Assembly: GCF_902459565.1 (NCBI RefSeq)
Contig: NZ_CABPSN010000004.1
Coordinates: forward strand, 434,001-498,000
DNA length: 64,000 nucleotides
Reading direction: 5' to 3'
Source: Pandoraea aquatica
Lineage (GTDB): Bacteria; Pseudomonadota; Gammaproteobacteria; Burkholderiales; Burkholderiaceae
The position numbers were made by a program, and so were the translations under genes. Shown here one piece after another: positions 30,668 through 39,822 of the stretch. The notes beneath the pieces were generated by a model. The model searched no databases. It saw nothing but the letters and a program-made list of their open reading frames with translations, and was not told the origin of the DNA. Position 1 is the first letter of the stretch. Each line of letters starts with the position of its first letter.

Positions 30668-30701
30668 TCGCGCAGTCGGCCAATGATGGCCGACTGCGCG
30701 A
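30668..30701 (-). terminator. Hairpin after delta-60 gene 4
   Basis: Perfect 14-bp stem TCGCGCAGTCGGCC / GGCCGACTGCGCGA with loop AATGAT, 8 bp after the stop of the gene at 30710 on the - strand. No U tract follows, so termination is likely but not certain. Confidence 0.55.
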
Positions 30702-30709
30702 GCACACGG

Positions 30710-31945
30710 TTATGCAAGGAGTCGACGAAGGACTATCCCAAATGGCTCTGGATCAAATTCGGAGCGGCTGACACTGCAGACCAACAGTTTTCCGTCCGGT
30801 TGAATATCGAGGCTGGCCATGACCTCCCTGCTTCCGGGAGGGATGGACGTCACAATTACCACACCGCCATTGCCGAAGCTTGCATCGTGCTGACCATCGG
30901 CATTCAGGCGCAGCAGGACAAGCTCGGAGAAGCTCTGTGTCTGACCCGCCGACACAATTTTTCCGTCCGCCTGCACGGCAAGATGCAATCCCGTATAGCC
31001 ATGACCGTCCAGGTAAGTCACGACGGGTTTGCCGCCATTGAATGTGTTATCGAACTGTCCGTTCGGCGTCAGCCGAGATAGCCACACACCCTGGCCGCCT
31101 CCCTCATTCGAATTGCCTTGCACGACATGGCTGCCATCGGGTGACACCGCGGAACTGACCACAGACCACGCAGCACCGGGAAACTCCGACGAGAAATCGA
31201 TATCTGTGAAACCCTCGGTACCGTAGGTGGTGTCCGGCACGCCCGCGCTCGTGTAGCGGGCTACCAGTCCGGTGACGCCGCTCCTCGTCGACTCCCCGGC
31301 AAGGGCCAGCTTTCTGTCGGGGAGAATGTGCAAAGTCCGGAAGTTTGCGTAGGTGGGGAAGTCGCGCGAAACGCCGTTCAAACCAAACGAGGGATCACGC
31401 TGTCCGGCGGGAGTGAGACGCACCATGAGGGTGAAGCCACGGTCATTGGTGTCGAGCAAGCGTCCCAGCATGACCGCTCTGTCGTCCGACAGATGCATGT
31501 CGTGCGTGAACGTGCTAATTGCGTCGGGTAATTCGATCACGGTCGCGCCACCCGTGCCGAAATCCGGGTCGAGCTCGGCGTCTTCGTCAACCGACATGAC
31601 GGCCATGAGGGTCGGTGTCTCGTTTGCCTGAACCCGCACCGAGCCCGCGATGATGAGCCGCCCGGTCGTCGTTTCTTCGAAGTTTGTCAGCTCGAAGGCG
31701 TGGCCCGTCACACCGGACAGCGGTACGACGACGCCGTCAGGCCGGAATACAGGATCAGGACCTCCGTCTGCCAAATGGCGATACATCCTGACGCCCATGA
31801 GCCCTCTCTCGCTCACGACAGTCCAGAGTCTGTTGTCTGGCAGACGTTTTGTGATTCTGTGAGTGCTTCGGGGGTTGACGATCTCGACAATCCCATTGGA
31901 TCCGAACGACGGATCGAGTTCTCCACTGCGTGTCTTCTCGGACAT
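30710..31945 (-). CDS. Delta-60 repeat protein 4, predicted seven-bladed propeller
   Basis: 411 residues. Seven repeat cores: DPSFG, DPVFR, DPDFG, DPSFG, DTTYG, DNTFN, DASFG. Start ATG 31945 (MSEKTRSGELDPSFG) has GGAGAG 9 bp upstream; a 99-codon in-frame extension through the dyad is rejected. No signal peptide. Shares repeat-specific quirks with gene 3 (second repeat not FG, fifth DTTYG, sixth FN). Function unknown. Confidence 0.87.
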   Translation of the reverse strand: MSEKTRSGELDPSFGSNGIVEIVNPRSTHRITKRLPDNRLWTVVSERGLMGVRMYRHLADGGPDPVFRPDGVVVPLSGVTGHAFELTNFEETTTGRLIIAGSVRVQANETPTLMAVMSVDEDAELDPDFGTGGATVIELPDAISTFTHDMHLSDDRAVMLGRLLDTNDRGFTLMVRLTPAGQRDPSFGLNGVSRDFPTYANFRTLHILPDRKLALAGESTRSGVTGLVARYTSAGVPDTTYGTEGFTDIDFSSEFPGAAWSVVSSAVSPDGSHVVQGNSNEGGGQGVWLSRLTPNGQFDNTFNGGKPVVTYLDGHGYTGLHLAVQADGKIVSAGQTQSFSELVLLRLNADGQHDASFGNGGVVIVTSIPPGSREVMASLDIQPDGKLLVCSVSRSEFDPEPFGIVLRRLLA

Positions 31946-32079
31946 GATGTGCTCTCCTTCCAAAGAGGGGCGCGGTGCCGACGTGACGTCGACCGCCGCG
32001 AACCGGCGCTGTGCGGCCGCGTCGCGGCCGGCAAGTGCTAGCGCCTTTGGATAGGGTTGCATCGGATGTCTTCGCCATC

Positions 32080-32099
32080 TACTGACAACCTTGACAGGT
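32080..32099 (-). promoter_or_regulatory. LuxR-box-like dyad 4
   Basis: Gene-strand sequence ACCTGTCAAGGTTGTCAGTA, 134 bp before the start of the delta-60 gene at 30710-31945. GATG directly abuts it and GATGCAAC follows 17 bp downstream, as in dyad 3. Confidence 0.7.
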
Positions 32100-32156
32100 G
32101 CAGTTCGGCGAAAACGTAGGAGAGCGACGGAGCCGTGCGGCGACACCGTCGTTACA

Positions 32157-33815
32157 TCACCCGGCCTCGGCGGGTAGCACCGCGTGACCCGACGGCGAGT
32201 ACGCGCGCCCATTGATGCGACGGGGCATTGGAACGAACGCATCGCTCAGCACGTCGTGCGACGCGTTGTAGTACGACGTGTCGATGTCGAGCAGGCCGAG
32301 CATCGTGTGGTCCAGACGGTCGGTCTGGTAGGGGCGTTGCTCCAGCGCCGCGCGTGCCCTCGCGTCGACGGCATCGCGTGACCATACCAGCATCGGGATC
32401 TCGTAACCGGAGGCGTCGGCGACCGACTGGCCTGAGTGATTGCGCGTGTGACCGACTTCCTGCGCGTGATCCGAGCTGAACAGCAGACTCGCGTCCGACG
32501 CGCCGGTTGCGGCCATCGTCTTGCGAATCAAACTGGAGACGACATAGTCGTTGTACGCGATGGCGTTGTCGTAGTCGTTGCGCGCATGCCGCACCCAGGG
32601 CGAGCGTCCCTGCGCCTCGAGCGTCGCCATCACGCTGTCGTCGGTATTGTCGAAGCGCGCGAATTCGTCCGGGTAACGCATATCGTAGGTCGGATGCGCG
32701 CCCAGCAAATGCACGACGATGAGCTTGCGCGGGGCGTCGCTCGCGAGCGCTGCTTCGAAGTCCGGCAGCAGATTGCCGTCGAAATTGTTCTCACCACGCC
32801 CCGATCCCTTGTTGATGAAGACGCGCTCGTCCGCGCGATTGGCGACCAGCCCCAGCCAGCCGTCGTTAGGCATCTGATTCGAGATCCAGTACGTGCGATA
32901 GCCGGCTTCTTTGGCGAGCATCAGCAAGTCGGGTTTGCTCGTCCACGCGTCGGGGTCGTCCAGATGCGCGGGCGTGAGCATCTTCATGAGCGAGGCCATC
33001 GTCGCCGGCTCCGACGACACGACATCGCGGAACACCGTGAGGTCGTCGCGCATCGTGTCGAGCATCGGCGTGGTGTTGCGCGCGTAGCCGTAGAGCGACA
33101 TGTTGTTGCGGTTCTGGCTCTCGCCAATCACCCACACCACCGTCTTTTGCGCCGGTCCGTGATACCTCACCTGCCAGTCGGCACGCTGCGCCATGTTGCG
33201 ATCGAGCTGGCGCTGCAATTCGTCGGCGTGTGCCAGCTGTCCCTTGTAATCGAGATAGCGAATCGGCCAGTAGAGGACGGGATTTTCTTTGGCCATCGTC
33301 GGGTTCAGATGCAGCGCGACGAAGCCGGTGAAGAGCGTGGCCACCGCGATCTTGCTGCGGCGTCGCAACGGGGAAAGCACGCGCGAGGCCTCGGCGCGCG
33401 ACAGGCGGCGCTCCAGCACGACAACCGCCGTCATCAGGATCGTGAAGACGGCGCTGGCTTCGGCCACGTCGCGCCAGTTGTGGCGGAAGAACTCGCCCGT
33501 CTCAGCGGGATTCGTGTTGAACACCGCCTGCAACACCAGCAGATGGTTCGGTCGCAGGCCGAAGTAATCGCGCAGGAATCCCTTGGTCGCCGCGTCGAGA
33601 AAGAAGACGGCGATGACAGCGAGCGTGGTCGTGCTGAGCCACGCGGGTCTTGCGCGCAGCAACAGGCACAGCCCGCCGAGTCCCGGCAGGGCCGTTGCCA
33701 TGATGGCAGCACTCTTGCCGAACTCGTTCGTGCTGAGCATGCCGAGCGCCCAGAACAGGGCGAGTCCGCCGAGCCCGAGCCCGAGGCGGTAAAGCAGTGA
33801 TTTCAAGATGGTCAT
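32157..33815 (-). CDS. Phosphoethanolamine transferase (EptA/CptA-type, sulfatase fold)
   Basis: 552 residues. The N-terminal ~200 residues hold several membrane segments; the C-terminal half is a periplasmic alkaline-phosphatase/sulfatase-type domain with VVWVIGESQNRNNMSLYGY (metal-binding Glu), an SSEPATMAS segment where the nucleophilic Thr of EptA would fall, and FSSDHAQEVGHTRNHSG (Asp/His metal ligands). Enzymes of this family move phosphoethanolamine from lipid to lipid A or core LPS, which can affect polymyxin sensitivity. The exact acceptor is not predictable. ATG at 33815 chosen (GGGGG upstream). Confidence 0.85.
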   Translation of the reverse strand: MTILKSLLYRLGLGLGGLALFWALGMLSTNEFGKSAAIMATALPGLGGLCLLLRARPAWLSTTTLAVIAVFFLDAATKGFLRDYFGLRPNHLLVLQAVFNTNPAETGEFFRHNWRDVAEASAVFTILMTAVVVLERRLSRAEASRVLSPLRRRSKIAVATLFTGFVALHLNPTMAKENPVLYWPIRYLDYKGQLAHADELQRQLDRNMAQRADWQVRYHGPAQKTVVWVIGESQNRNNMSLYGYARNTTPMLDTMRDDLTVFRDVVSSEPATMASLMKMLTPAHLDDPDAWTSKPDLLMLAKEAGYRTYWISNQMPNDGWLGLVANRADERVFINKGSGRGENNFDGNLLPDFEAALASDAPRKLIVVHLLGAHPTYDMRYPDEFARFDNTDDSVMATLEAQGRSPWVRHARNDYDNAIAYNDYVVSSLIRKTMAATGASDASLLFSSDHAQEVGHTRNHSGQSVADASGYEIPMLVWSRDAVDARARAALEQRPYQTDRLDHTMLGLLDIDTSYYNASHDVLSDAFVPMPRRINGRAYSPSGHAVLPAEAG

Positions 33816-34020
33816 CCCCCAAAGCTGCCGACACGTCGGGGCGTGTCTGTCGATTGCTGCCGGGAGGGCCTTGGGTGGCCGTCCGTCCATGGCAGCAAGT
33901 GGATCGCAGCTTCGACCGCAGTTTGCGTATTTGGTGTCGTGGGGAGGCTATTTTTGGGACGAATCCCGTTCGGTATTCCGGAATGACTCAGGAACTTGTT
34001 GCACCGAAGGTCAGTGCGGG

Positions 34021-34386
34021 TCAGTGCAAGCGCGCGCCGTTCGGGACTTTGCGTTCCGCGCCCGCGAGCACGATGGCCCCGTCGGCGTCGGCAAATCCTG
34101 TCACGAGCACCTCCGACACCACGCCCGCGATGCGCTTCGGGCCGAAGTTGCACACGCATAGCACCTGGCGGCCGACGAGGTCTTGCGGCGTGTAGTGCAC
34201 CGTGATCTGCGCGCTGGAGGTCTTGACACCCAACTCACCCAGATCGACTTCCAGCACGTAGGCGGGCTTCTTCGCTTTCTCGTTGACGCGTGCCGACACG
34301 ACCGTGCCCACGCGCAGCTCGATCTTCTCGAAGTCCTGCCATTCGATGAGGTTTGCGGTGTCGGGCTTGTTCTCGGAATCCGTCAT
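34021..34386 (-). CDS. csaA: CsaA-like tRNA-binding chaperone
   Basis: 121 residues of the EMAP-II / C-terminal MetRS OB-fold family. Typical motifs: IELRVGTVVSARVNEKAKKPAY, LGVKTSSAQIT and VCNFGPKRIAGVVSEVLVTGF. CsaA is reported to have export-chaperone activity and to resemble tRNA-binding domains. ATG 34386 has GGAG at 7 bp; the longer ORF upstream is rejected. Confidence 0.92.
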   Translation of the reverse strand: MTDSENKPDTANLIEWQDFEKIELRVGTVVSARVNEKAKKPAYVLEVDLGELGVKTSSAQITVHYTPQDLVGRQVLCVCNFGPKRIAGVVSEVLVTGFADADGAIVLAGAERKVPNGARLH

Positions 34387-34552
34387 TGGCTGCTCCGTTC
34401 GCGACGCCAAAGGGGATCGCGGCATAGGGGAAGGAAAGGGGAGAGCGTAATGCGCCGGGTGTCGGGTTGGCTTGTGAAATTCGGCAGACAGCGGACTGGC
34501 AGCTGTGGACGGTAGGCGGTGAAGGCCGACGGTAGATCGCGCGCCGGAGGAG

Positions 34553-35317
34553 TCAGTCGGCGGTCCGGGCGCGCCGCCACGCAGCAGGCGTCAGGCCGAA
34601 GTGCTGACGGAAGGCATGGGTGAGGGCGCTCTGGTCGTTGAAGCCGACGTCGAGTGCGATGTCGGCGAGTGGGGCGTCTTCATCGAGCAGCAGCGATGCC
34701 GCGCGGGCGAGTCGCAGGCGTATGAGGTGCCGGTGAGGTGTCTCGCCAGTCATCGCTACGAAGCAATCGTGGAAATGTCGCACGCTCATGCCCGCTTCCC
34801 GCGCGAGGGTGGCGGTGTCGAGCGGTGTGGCGAGGTCGGCTTGAAGCCGGGCATCGACCTGCGCCAGATCCAGCCGCACGGTACGCGAAGCGTGACGTGC
34901 CGGCGCGAGCCGAGGTGCGAGGGCTGCGAGCCATTCCCGCACCACCGGGTCGTCGGCATCGAGCGGACGTCCGTCATTCACGCTGGCGCTTACCCGATGG
35001 ACCAGCGCCAGCAGCCCGGCATCCAGCGCGAAGAACGCTTCCCGCGCAAAGGCGCGCGCTGTGCCGGTGGCGTCGGCAATCGCGGTGGGGACATCCAGCA
35101 CGATCTGCCGGTTCGGTCCATCGCCCCGATAGCCATGCCGTACGCCCGCCGGAATGACCACGCCATTGCGCGCGCCCACGCGGCCGCGCTGGGTGGCGTC
35201 GCCGTCGAGCGAAAGCGACATGCGTCCGGACAGCCCGATTACGACCTGATGGAAGTCGTGCGTGTCGGTGCTATCGGTGGGACGGTACTCGCGAAGTTCG
35301 AGAATCGGGGCGGACAT
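34553..35317 (-). CDS. AraC-family transcriptional regulator
   Basis: 254 residues: N-terminal cupin-like sensing domain (HDFHQVVIGLSGRMSLSLDG) and C-terminal double helix-turn-helix (TLAREAGMSVRHFHDCFVAMTG, and DIALDVGFNDQSALTHAFRQHFG). It is divergent from the ssu operon 252 bp away and could regulate it, though sulfonate genes are usually under CysB/Cbl; the ligand is unknown. Confidence 0.88.
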   Translation of the reverse strand: MSAPILELREYRPTDSTDTHDFHQVVIGLSGRMSLSLDGDATQRGRVGARNGVVIPAGVRHGYRGDGPNRQIVLDVPTAIADATGTARAFAREAFFALDAGLLALVHRVSASVNDGRPLDADDPVVREWLAALAPRLAPARHASRTVRLDLAQVDARLQADLATPLDTATLAREAGMSVRHFHDCFVAMTGETPHRHLIRLRLARAASLLLDEDAPLADIALDVGFNDQSALTHAFRQHFGLTPAAWRRARTAD

Positions 35318-35444
35318 GGCAATGGGTGAGGCGGTTATTACCGCCAGATGGAATAAGGCGGCAAAGGTGCATGACTTCAGGTTATGAGAAAACGCGCAAA
35401 GCTATCCCGGATTGATTGGTTCGGGTGCGTGGGACGCCTCGCTA

Positions 35445-35460
35445 CACTGGTTCACCAGTG
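35445..35460. promoter_or_regulatory. Perfect dyad in the araC-ssuE divergent region
   Basis: CACTGGTTCACCAGTG, 7-bp arms around TC, 110 bp before ssuE. It resembles an operator; the binding protein is unknown. Confidence 0.45.
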
Positions 35461-35569
35461 GCCGGCGGCGCTTCCTCATCGACGTCCCGGTCGGCATCGC
35501 GGGCACCGCTAGGGTGTCTGTGGCGCGCTTCGATTCCACAGGGCCGCGGCCCGTCTTTGGCAGGGAAGT

Positions 35570-36184
35570 ATGACATACGCCGTCACGATCTCGGGCAGCC
35601 CGTCGGCTGCCTCACGCAGCGCCCGCTTGCTGCGTTTCGTCGAATCCGATCTGGCTGCGGCCGGCATCGAGGTGCGCCGCATCGACATCCGTGCGCTCTC
35701 GCCCGCTGCGCTGCTCGCCGCCGATACCTCGCACGACGATCTGCGTCATGCGCTCGCCCAGGTGGCCGGTGCACAGGCGGTCGTCGTCGCCACGCCCGTC
35801 TACAAAGCGGCCTATAGCGGCCTGCTGAAGGCCTTTCTCGACGTGCTGCCGCAAGACGGTCTTGCGGACAAACTCGTCGCTCCGTTCGCGACCGGTGGCA
35901 GCCCCGCGCATCTGCTCGCACTCGACTACGCGCTCAAGCCGGTGCTTTCGGCGCTCGGCGCGCAGCACATTCTGCGAGGCGTGTTCGCCGTCGATCTGCA
36001 AGTGCCGAAGGAAGAGGGCGCGACGCTCGACGCGGGCATCGCCGAACGTCTGGGCGCGACCGTCGATCAACTCTCGCAATGGCTGCATGAGCGCGAGGTG
36101 ATCCGTCAGTGGCCGGGCAAGGTCGCCGAAGGCATCCGCAATGCACGCGGTGCGCGTGCAGCCGGCGCCACGCTTGCTGCCTGA
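35570..36184 (+). CDS. ssuE: NADPH-dependent FMN reductase SsuE
   Basis: 204 residues of the flavodoxin-like FMN reductase family that supplies FMNH2 to SsuD. Family marks are the N-terminal [15 protein letters not shown] phosphate loop and [27 protein letters not shown] precedes the ATG. First gene of an ssuE-D-C-B-F operon for using alkanesulfonates as sulfur source. The C-terminal ~20 residues are Ala/Arg-rich. Confidence 0.95.
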   Translation: MTYAVTISGSPSAASRSARLLRFVESDLAAAGIEVRRIDIRALSPAALLAADTSHDDLRHALAQVAGAQAVVVATPVYKAAYSGLLKAFLDVLPQDGLADKLVAPFATGGSPAHLLALDYALKPVLSALGAQHILRGVFAVDLQVPKEEGATLDAGIAERLGATVDQLSQWLHEREVIRQWPGKVAEGIRNARGARAAGATLAA

Positions 36185-36198
36185 GTGCCGGAGTCCGT

Positions 36199-37356
36199 AT
36201 GCAAGTCTTCTGGTTTATTCCGACGCACGGCGACGCACGTTATCTCGGCACGTCCGACGGCGGACGCGTCTTCGATTTCGACTACGCGCGTCAGATCGCC
36301 AGCGCCGTCGACACCCTGGGTTACGAAGGCGTTCTGCTGCCCACCGGGCGCTCCTGCGAAGACGCATGGGTGACGGCGTCCAGCCTCATTGGTGCCACGC
36401 GCAACCTGAAGTTTCTCGTCGCCATTCGTCCTGGCATCGCATCGCCTGCGCTCACCGCGCGGATGGCGGCGACGTTCGACCGACTGTCGGGCGGCAGGCT
36501 GCTGATCAATGTCGTCACGGGCGGCGACGCCGGCGAACTCGAAGGCGACGGCTTCTTTGCCGATCACGCGCAACGCTACGAAGTGACGGATGAGTTCCTG
36601 CGCATCTGGCGTTCGATTCTGGAGAAATCGCATCACGGCGAGAGCGTCGATTTCGAGGGCGAACATCTGCGCGCAAAGGGCGCAAAGCTGCTGTACCCGC
36701 CGGTGCAAACGCCGCATCCGCCGCTGTATTTCGGGGGATCTTCGGAGGCGGCGCGCCAGATTGCTGCCGAGCAGCTCGACGTCTACCTGACGTGGGGCGA
36801 GCCGCTGGCCGATGTCGCCGAGAAGATCGCGGACGTGCGTGCGCGCGCCGCCAAACTCGGCCGCACGTTGCGCTTCGGGTTGCGACTGCACGTGATCGTT
36901 CGTGAGACGGAAGACGAGTCGTGGCGCGCTGCCGATTCGCTCATCAGCAAGCTCGACGACGAGACCATCGCACGTGTGCAAACGCAGTTCGCGAAGATGG
37001 ATTCAGAAGGACAGCGACGCATGGCTGCGCTGCATGGCGGACGTCGCGACAAGCTCGTGATCGCACCGAACCTGTGGGCCGGTGTGGGACTCGTGCGCGG
37101 CGGTGCCGGCACAGCGCTCGTGGGCGATGGCCCGACGGTGGCGCAGCGGCTGCGCGAATACGCGGATCTTGGCATCGACACGTTCATTTTGTCCGGCTAT
37201 CCGCACCTCGAAGAAGCGTATCGCTTTGCCGAACTGGTGTTCCCGCATCTGCCGCGTGAGGTGCGCGAGAAGCTGGGCCATGGCAACACGCCGTTGTCGG
37301 GCCCGATTGGCGAAGTGATGGCCAACAACATCGTGCCGCAGGCGTCGCAAAGCTGA
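36199..37356 (+). CDS. ssuD: FMNH2-dependent alkanesulfonate monooxygenase
   Basis: 385 residues, a luciferase-like TIM barrel that cleaves alkanesulfonates to aldehyde and sulfite with FMNH2 from SsuE. The start [19 protein letters not shown] is canonical with GGAG 6 bp upstream. FAVDLQ-type ends of ssuE lie 14 bp upstream, leaving no space for ssuA, which in E. coli and Pseudomonas operons sits between E and D. Confidence 0.96.
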   Translation: MQVFWFIPTHGDARYLGTSDGGRVFDFDYARQIASAVDTLGYEGVLLPTGRSCEDAWVTASSLIGATRNLKFLVAIRPGIASPALTARMAATFDRLSGGRLLINVVTGGDAGELEGDGFFADHAQRYEVTDEFLRIWRSILEKSHHGESVDFEGEHLRAKGAKLLYPPVQTPHPPLYFGGSSEAARQIAAEQLDVYLTWGEPLADVAEKIADVRARAAKLGRTLRFGLRLHVIVRETEDESWRAADSLISKLDDETIARVQTQFAKMDSEGQRRMAALHGGRRDKLVIAPNLWAGVGLVRGGAGTALVGDGPTVAQRLREYADLGIDTFILSGYPHLEEAYRFAELVFPHLPREVREKLGHGNTPLSGPIGEVMANNIVPQASQS

Positions 37357-37425
37357 GCCGCCAGAACACATCGATTTCATTGGATTGAAAGGAAGCGGGG
37401 CCGTGATGCTCCGGAGGAAATTCGC

Positions 37426-38301
37426 ATGACCCAATCTACGCTGACGACGTCGCCGACCGAAGTCACCACCGATGGCGGCCTGTCCGTCACCGGTGCTGCG
37501 GCACCCGGCGCGTTACAACGCTACGGTCGCATCGCTGCTCGCCGCCTCGCGCCGTGGGCCGTGCCTGTCGTGCTTGTCGCGCTCTGGCAACTCGCCGCAG
37601 AGCAGGGCTGGTTGTCGACGCGGGTGCTGCCCGCACCGTCCGCCGTCGTGGAAGCCGCGTGGCAACTCGCGATTACGGGACAGATCTGGCGCGACATCGG
37701 TGTGTCGACCGGGCGCGCCGTCATCGGCTTTCTCATCGGTGGCGGCCTCGGGCTGCTGCTGGGCATGCTGACGGGGCTGTCGCGCGTAGCGGAAACGGCG
37801 CTCGACTCGTCGTTCCAGATGCTGCGCAACATCCCGCATCTGGCGTTGATTCCGCTGGTGATTCTGTGGTTCGGCATCGACGAGAAAGCCAAGCTGTTCC
37901 TCGTCTCCATCGGTGTGTTCTTCCCGATGTATCTCAATACTTACGCCGGGATTCGTGCCGTCGATCCGGCGCTGGTCGAGATGGCGCGCAGCTACGGATT
38001 GCGCGGCTGGGCGCTGTATCGCGACGTGATTCTGCCCGGGGCGTTGCCGTCGATTCTGGTGGGCGTGCGCTTTTCGCTCGGCCTGATGTGGGTGACGCTG
38101 ATCGTGGCGGAAACCATCTCGGCGCAGTCGGGCATCGGCTATCTGACGATGAACGCTCGCGAGTTCCTGCAAACGGACATCGTGCTCGTGGGGATTCTGC
38201 TGTACGCGCTGCTGGGCAAGCTGGCCGACGTGCTGGCCAAGGAACTGGAATTTCGCTGGTTGCGCTGGCATCCGGCCTTTCAACGAGGAGCCGCCGCATG
38301 A
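37426..38301 (+). CDS. ssuC: Sulfonate ABC transporter permease SsuC
   Basis: 291 residues with about six membrane segments and the permease-ATPase contact loop ([25 protein letters not shown] region). It belongs to the SsuC/TauC/NrtB family of the inner membrane. GGAGG lies near the start. Its TGA overlaps the ssuB ATG. Confidence 0.93.
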   Translation: MTQSTLTTSPTEVTTDGGLSVTGAAAPGALQRYGRIAARRLAPWAVPVVLVALWQLAAEQGWLSTRVLPAPSAVVEAAWQLAITGQIWRDIGVSTGRAVIGFLIGGGLGLLLGMLTGLSRVAETALDSSFQMLRNIPHLALIPLVILWFGIDEKAKLFLVSIGVFFPMYLNTYAGIRAVDPALVEMARSYGLRGWALYRDVILPGALPSILVGVRFSLGLMWVTLIVAETISAQSGIGYLTMNAREFLQTDIVLVGILLYALLGKLADVLAKELEFRWLRWHPAFQRGAAA

Positions 38302-39326
38302 GCGCACAACAACTGGCCCCGGTCGCGGGTGCCGACATCGAAGCCGAATGGACGGCCGAGCAGCGCGCCACCGGCAACGCACATCGGCTGTCGCTCGATC
38401 CCCACGTCGATCCATTCGGCACGCAGTTGCCGCTGGATGCGAACGTCGCAGCGCAACGTAATGGTTCGTGGGGTGCGGGGACGAATCTTAAAGTGGTGCA
38501 TCCGGCGAGTGACGCGCAAGCGCTTACGGCCCCGACTTCCGATGGATTGCGTGTCGATGCCGTGGGCAAACGTTACGGCGCGCGTTCGGTACTGTCCGAC
38601 TTCTCGCTGACGATTCCGCGCGGCGGCTTCGCGGCCATCGTGGGGCGCAGCGGTTGCGGCAAGTCGACGTTGCTGCGTTTGATCGCCGGGCTGGAGACGC
38701 CTGACGCCGGGCATATCACGCTCGACGGTCATGCGTTGGGCGATGCGTCCGGCAAGGTGGCCACGCGCATCATGTTCCAGGACGCCCGTCTGCTGCCGTG
38801 GCGTACCGTGCTGGAGAACGTCGCTATCGGGCTGCCGAAATCGTCGCACGCGAAGGCGCTTGAGGTGCTGCGCGAAGTGGGGCTGGCCGAGCGCGCCGAC
38901 GACTGGCCGAGTCAGCTCTCCGGCGGTCAGCGTCAGCGCGTGGCGCTGGCGCGGGCGCTGGTGCATCAGCCCGATCTGTTGCTGCTCGACGAACCGCTCG
39001 GTGCGCTCGATGCGCTCACCCGCATTGAAATGCATGCACTGATCGAACGCCTGTGGCGCGCGCACGGCTTCACGGCACTGCTGGTGACGCATGACGTGCA
39101 GGAAGCCGTAGCGCTGGCCGATCGCGTCGTGCTCATCGAAGAAGGACAACTGGGGCTGGATCAACCGGTGTCGCTGGCGCGTCCGCGTGCGCGCGGCAGC
39201 GCCGAATTTGCCGGGCTCGAAGCCCAGGTGCTGGCGCGCGTGTTGCAAACCGAAGTGGCCCCGTCGTCGCATGTCCCGGCATCCGAGCCGCTATGGCCGG
39301 CCGCGGCCGTGCGATGGGCGATCTAA
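38298..39326 (+). CDS. ssuB: Sulfonate ABC transporter ATPase SsuB
   Basis: 342 residues. The ABC domain starts near residue 76 and has Walker [10 protein letters not shown], signature LSGGQRQRV and Walker [10 protein letters not shown]. The ~75-residue N-terminal extension has no recognisable domain, making it longer than E. coli SsuB. The ATGA overlap with ssuC implies coupling. Confidence 0.94.
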   Translation: MSAQQLAPVAGADIEAEWTAEQRATGNAHRLSLDPHVDPFGTQLPLDANVAAQRNGSWGAGTNLKVVHPASDAQALTAPTSDGLRVDAVGKRYGARSVLSDFSLTIPRGGFAAIVGRSGCGKSTLLRLIAGLETPDAGHITLDGHALGDASGKVATRIMFQDARLLPWRTVLENVAIGLPKSSHAKALEVLREVGLAERADDWPSQLSGGQRQRVALARALVHQPDLLLLDEPLGALDALTRIEMHALIERLWRAHGFTALLVTHDVQEAVALADRVVLIEEGQLGLDQPVSLARPRARGSAEFAGLEAQVLARVLQTEVAPSSHVPASEPLWPAAAVRWAI

Positions 39327-39377
39327 CGGCTTCTCACTGATTCATCGATCATATCTTTTCGGACACAGGAGTTCATC

Positions 39378-39593
39378 ATGGGTATCACTGCTATTAACGT
39401 GCGCAACCAGTTCAAGGGCCGTATTCGCGAGATTCTGCGCGGCCCGGTGCTCTCGGAAGTCGACGTCGAGACGCCGAGCGGTATCGTCACGTCGGTCATC
39501 ACTACGCGCTCGATCGACGAATTGCGTCTGGATATCGGATCCGAGGTCGTGGCGCTGGTCAAGGCCACCGAGGTGTCGCTGGCCAAGCTCTGA
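39378..39593 (+). CDS. ssuF: Molybdopterin-binding (Mop/TOBE) protein SsuF
   Basis: 71 residues, one TOBE/Mop domain (NVRNQFKGRIREILRGPVLSEVDVE ... SIDELRLDIGSEVVALVKATEVSL, shown in part). A gene of this type, ssuF, ends the ssuEADCBF operon of Pseudomonas putida and is needed there for some sulfonates and sulfate esters. It is 51 bp after ssuB with GGAG upstream. Its precise role is unresolved. Confidence 0.88.
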   Translation: MGITAINVRNQFKGRIREILRGPVLSEVDVETPSGIVTSVITTRSIDELRLDIGSEVVALVKATEVSLAKL

Positions 39594-39721
39594 CGCGCTA
39601 TCCGTGCCAATTTTCCTGTGCAGGACGCCTGCATCGGACGCGCGCGGGGGCGTCGTCCGATGCAGGTTGCAGGAAATTCCGAGTCCCGTCTCGGACTGTG
39701 CCGCGAATGCACGCACTCGGC

Positions 39722-39730
39722 TGATATAAT
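39722..39730 (+). promoter_or_regulatory. Extended -10 promoter of gltX
   Basis: TGATATAAT is a perfect TATAAT with the extended TG. No good -35. The expected start near 39737 would give a leader of about 85 nt. Confidence 0.6.
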
Positions 39731-39747
39731 GACGGCTTCCAAATGTT

Positions 39748-39798
39748 GGCGACCCGCCTGCGCGAATCCCTCCGCTGCGGGCGTTTTTGTTTGTCGCC
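39748..39798 (+). promoter_or_regulatory. gltX leader hairpin with U tract
   Basis: A GC-rich stem (CCCGC ... GCGGGC) is followed by GTTTTTGTTT, all enclosed by GGCGAC/GTCGCC arms that could form a competing outer stem. It lies 25 bp before the gltX ATG. This resembles an attenuator, but no leader peptide or T-box-like element is seen. Confidence 0.4.
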
Positions 39799-39822
39799 GA
39801 CGCGATGCACCGAAGCCAAACC

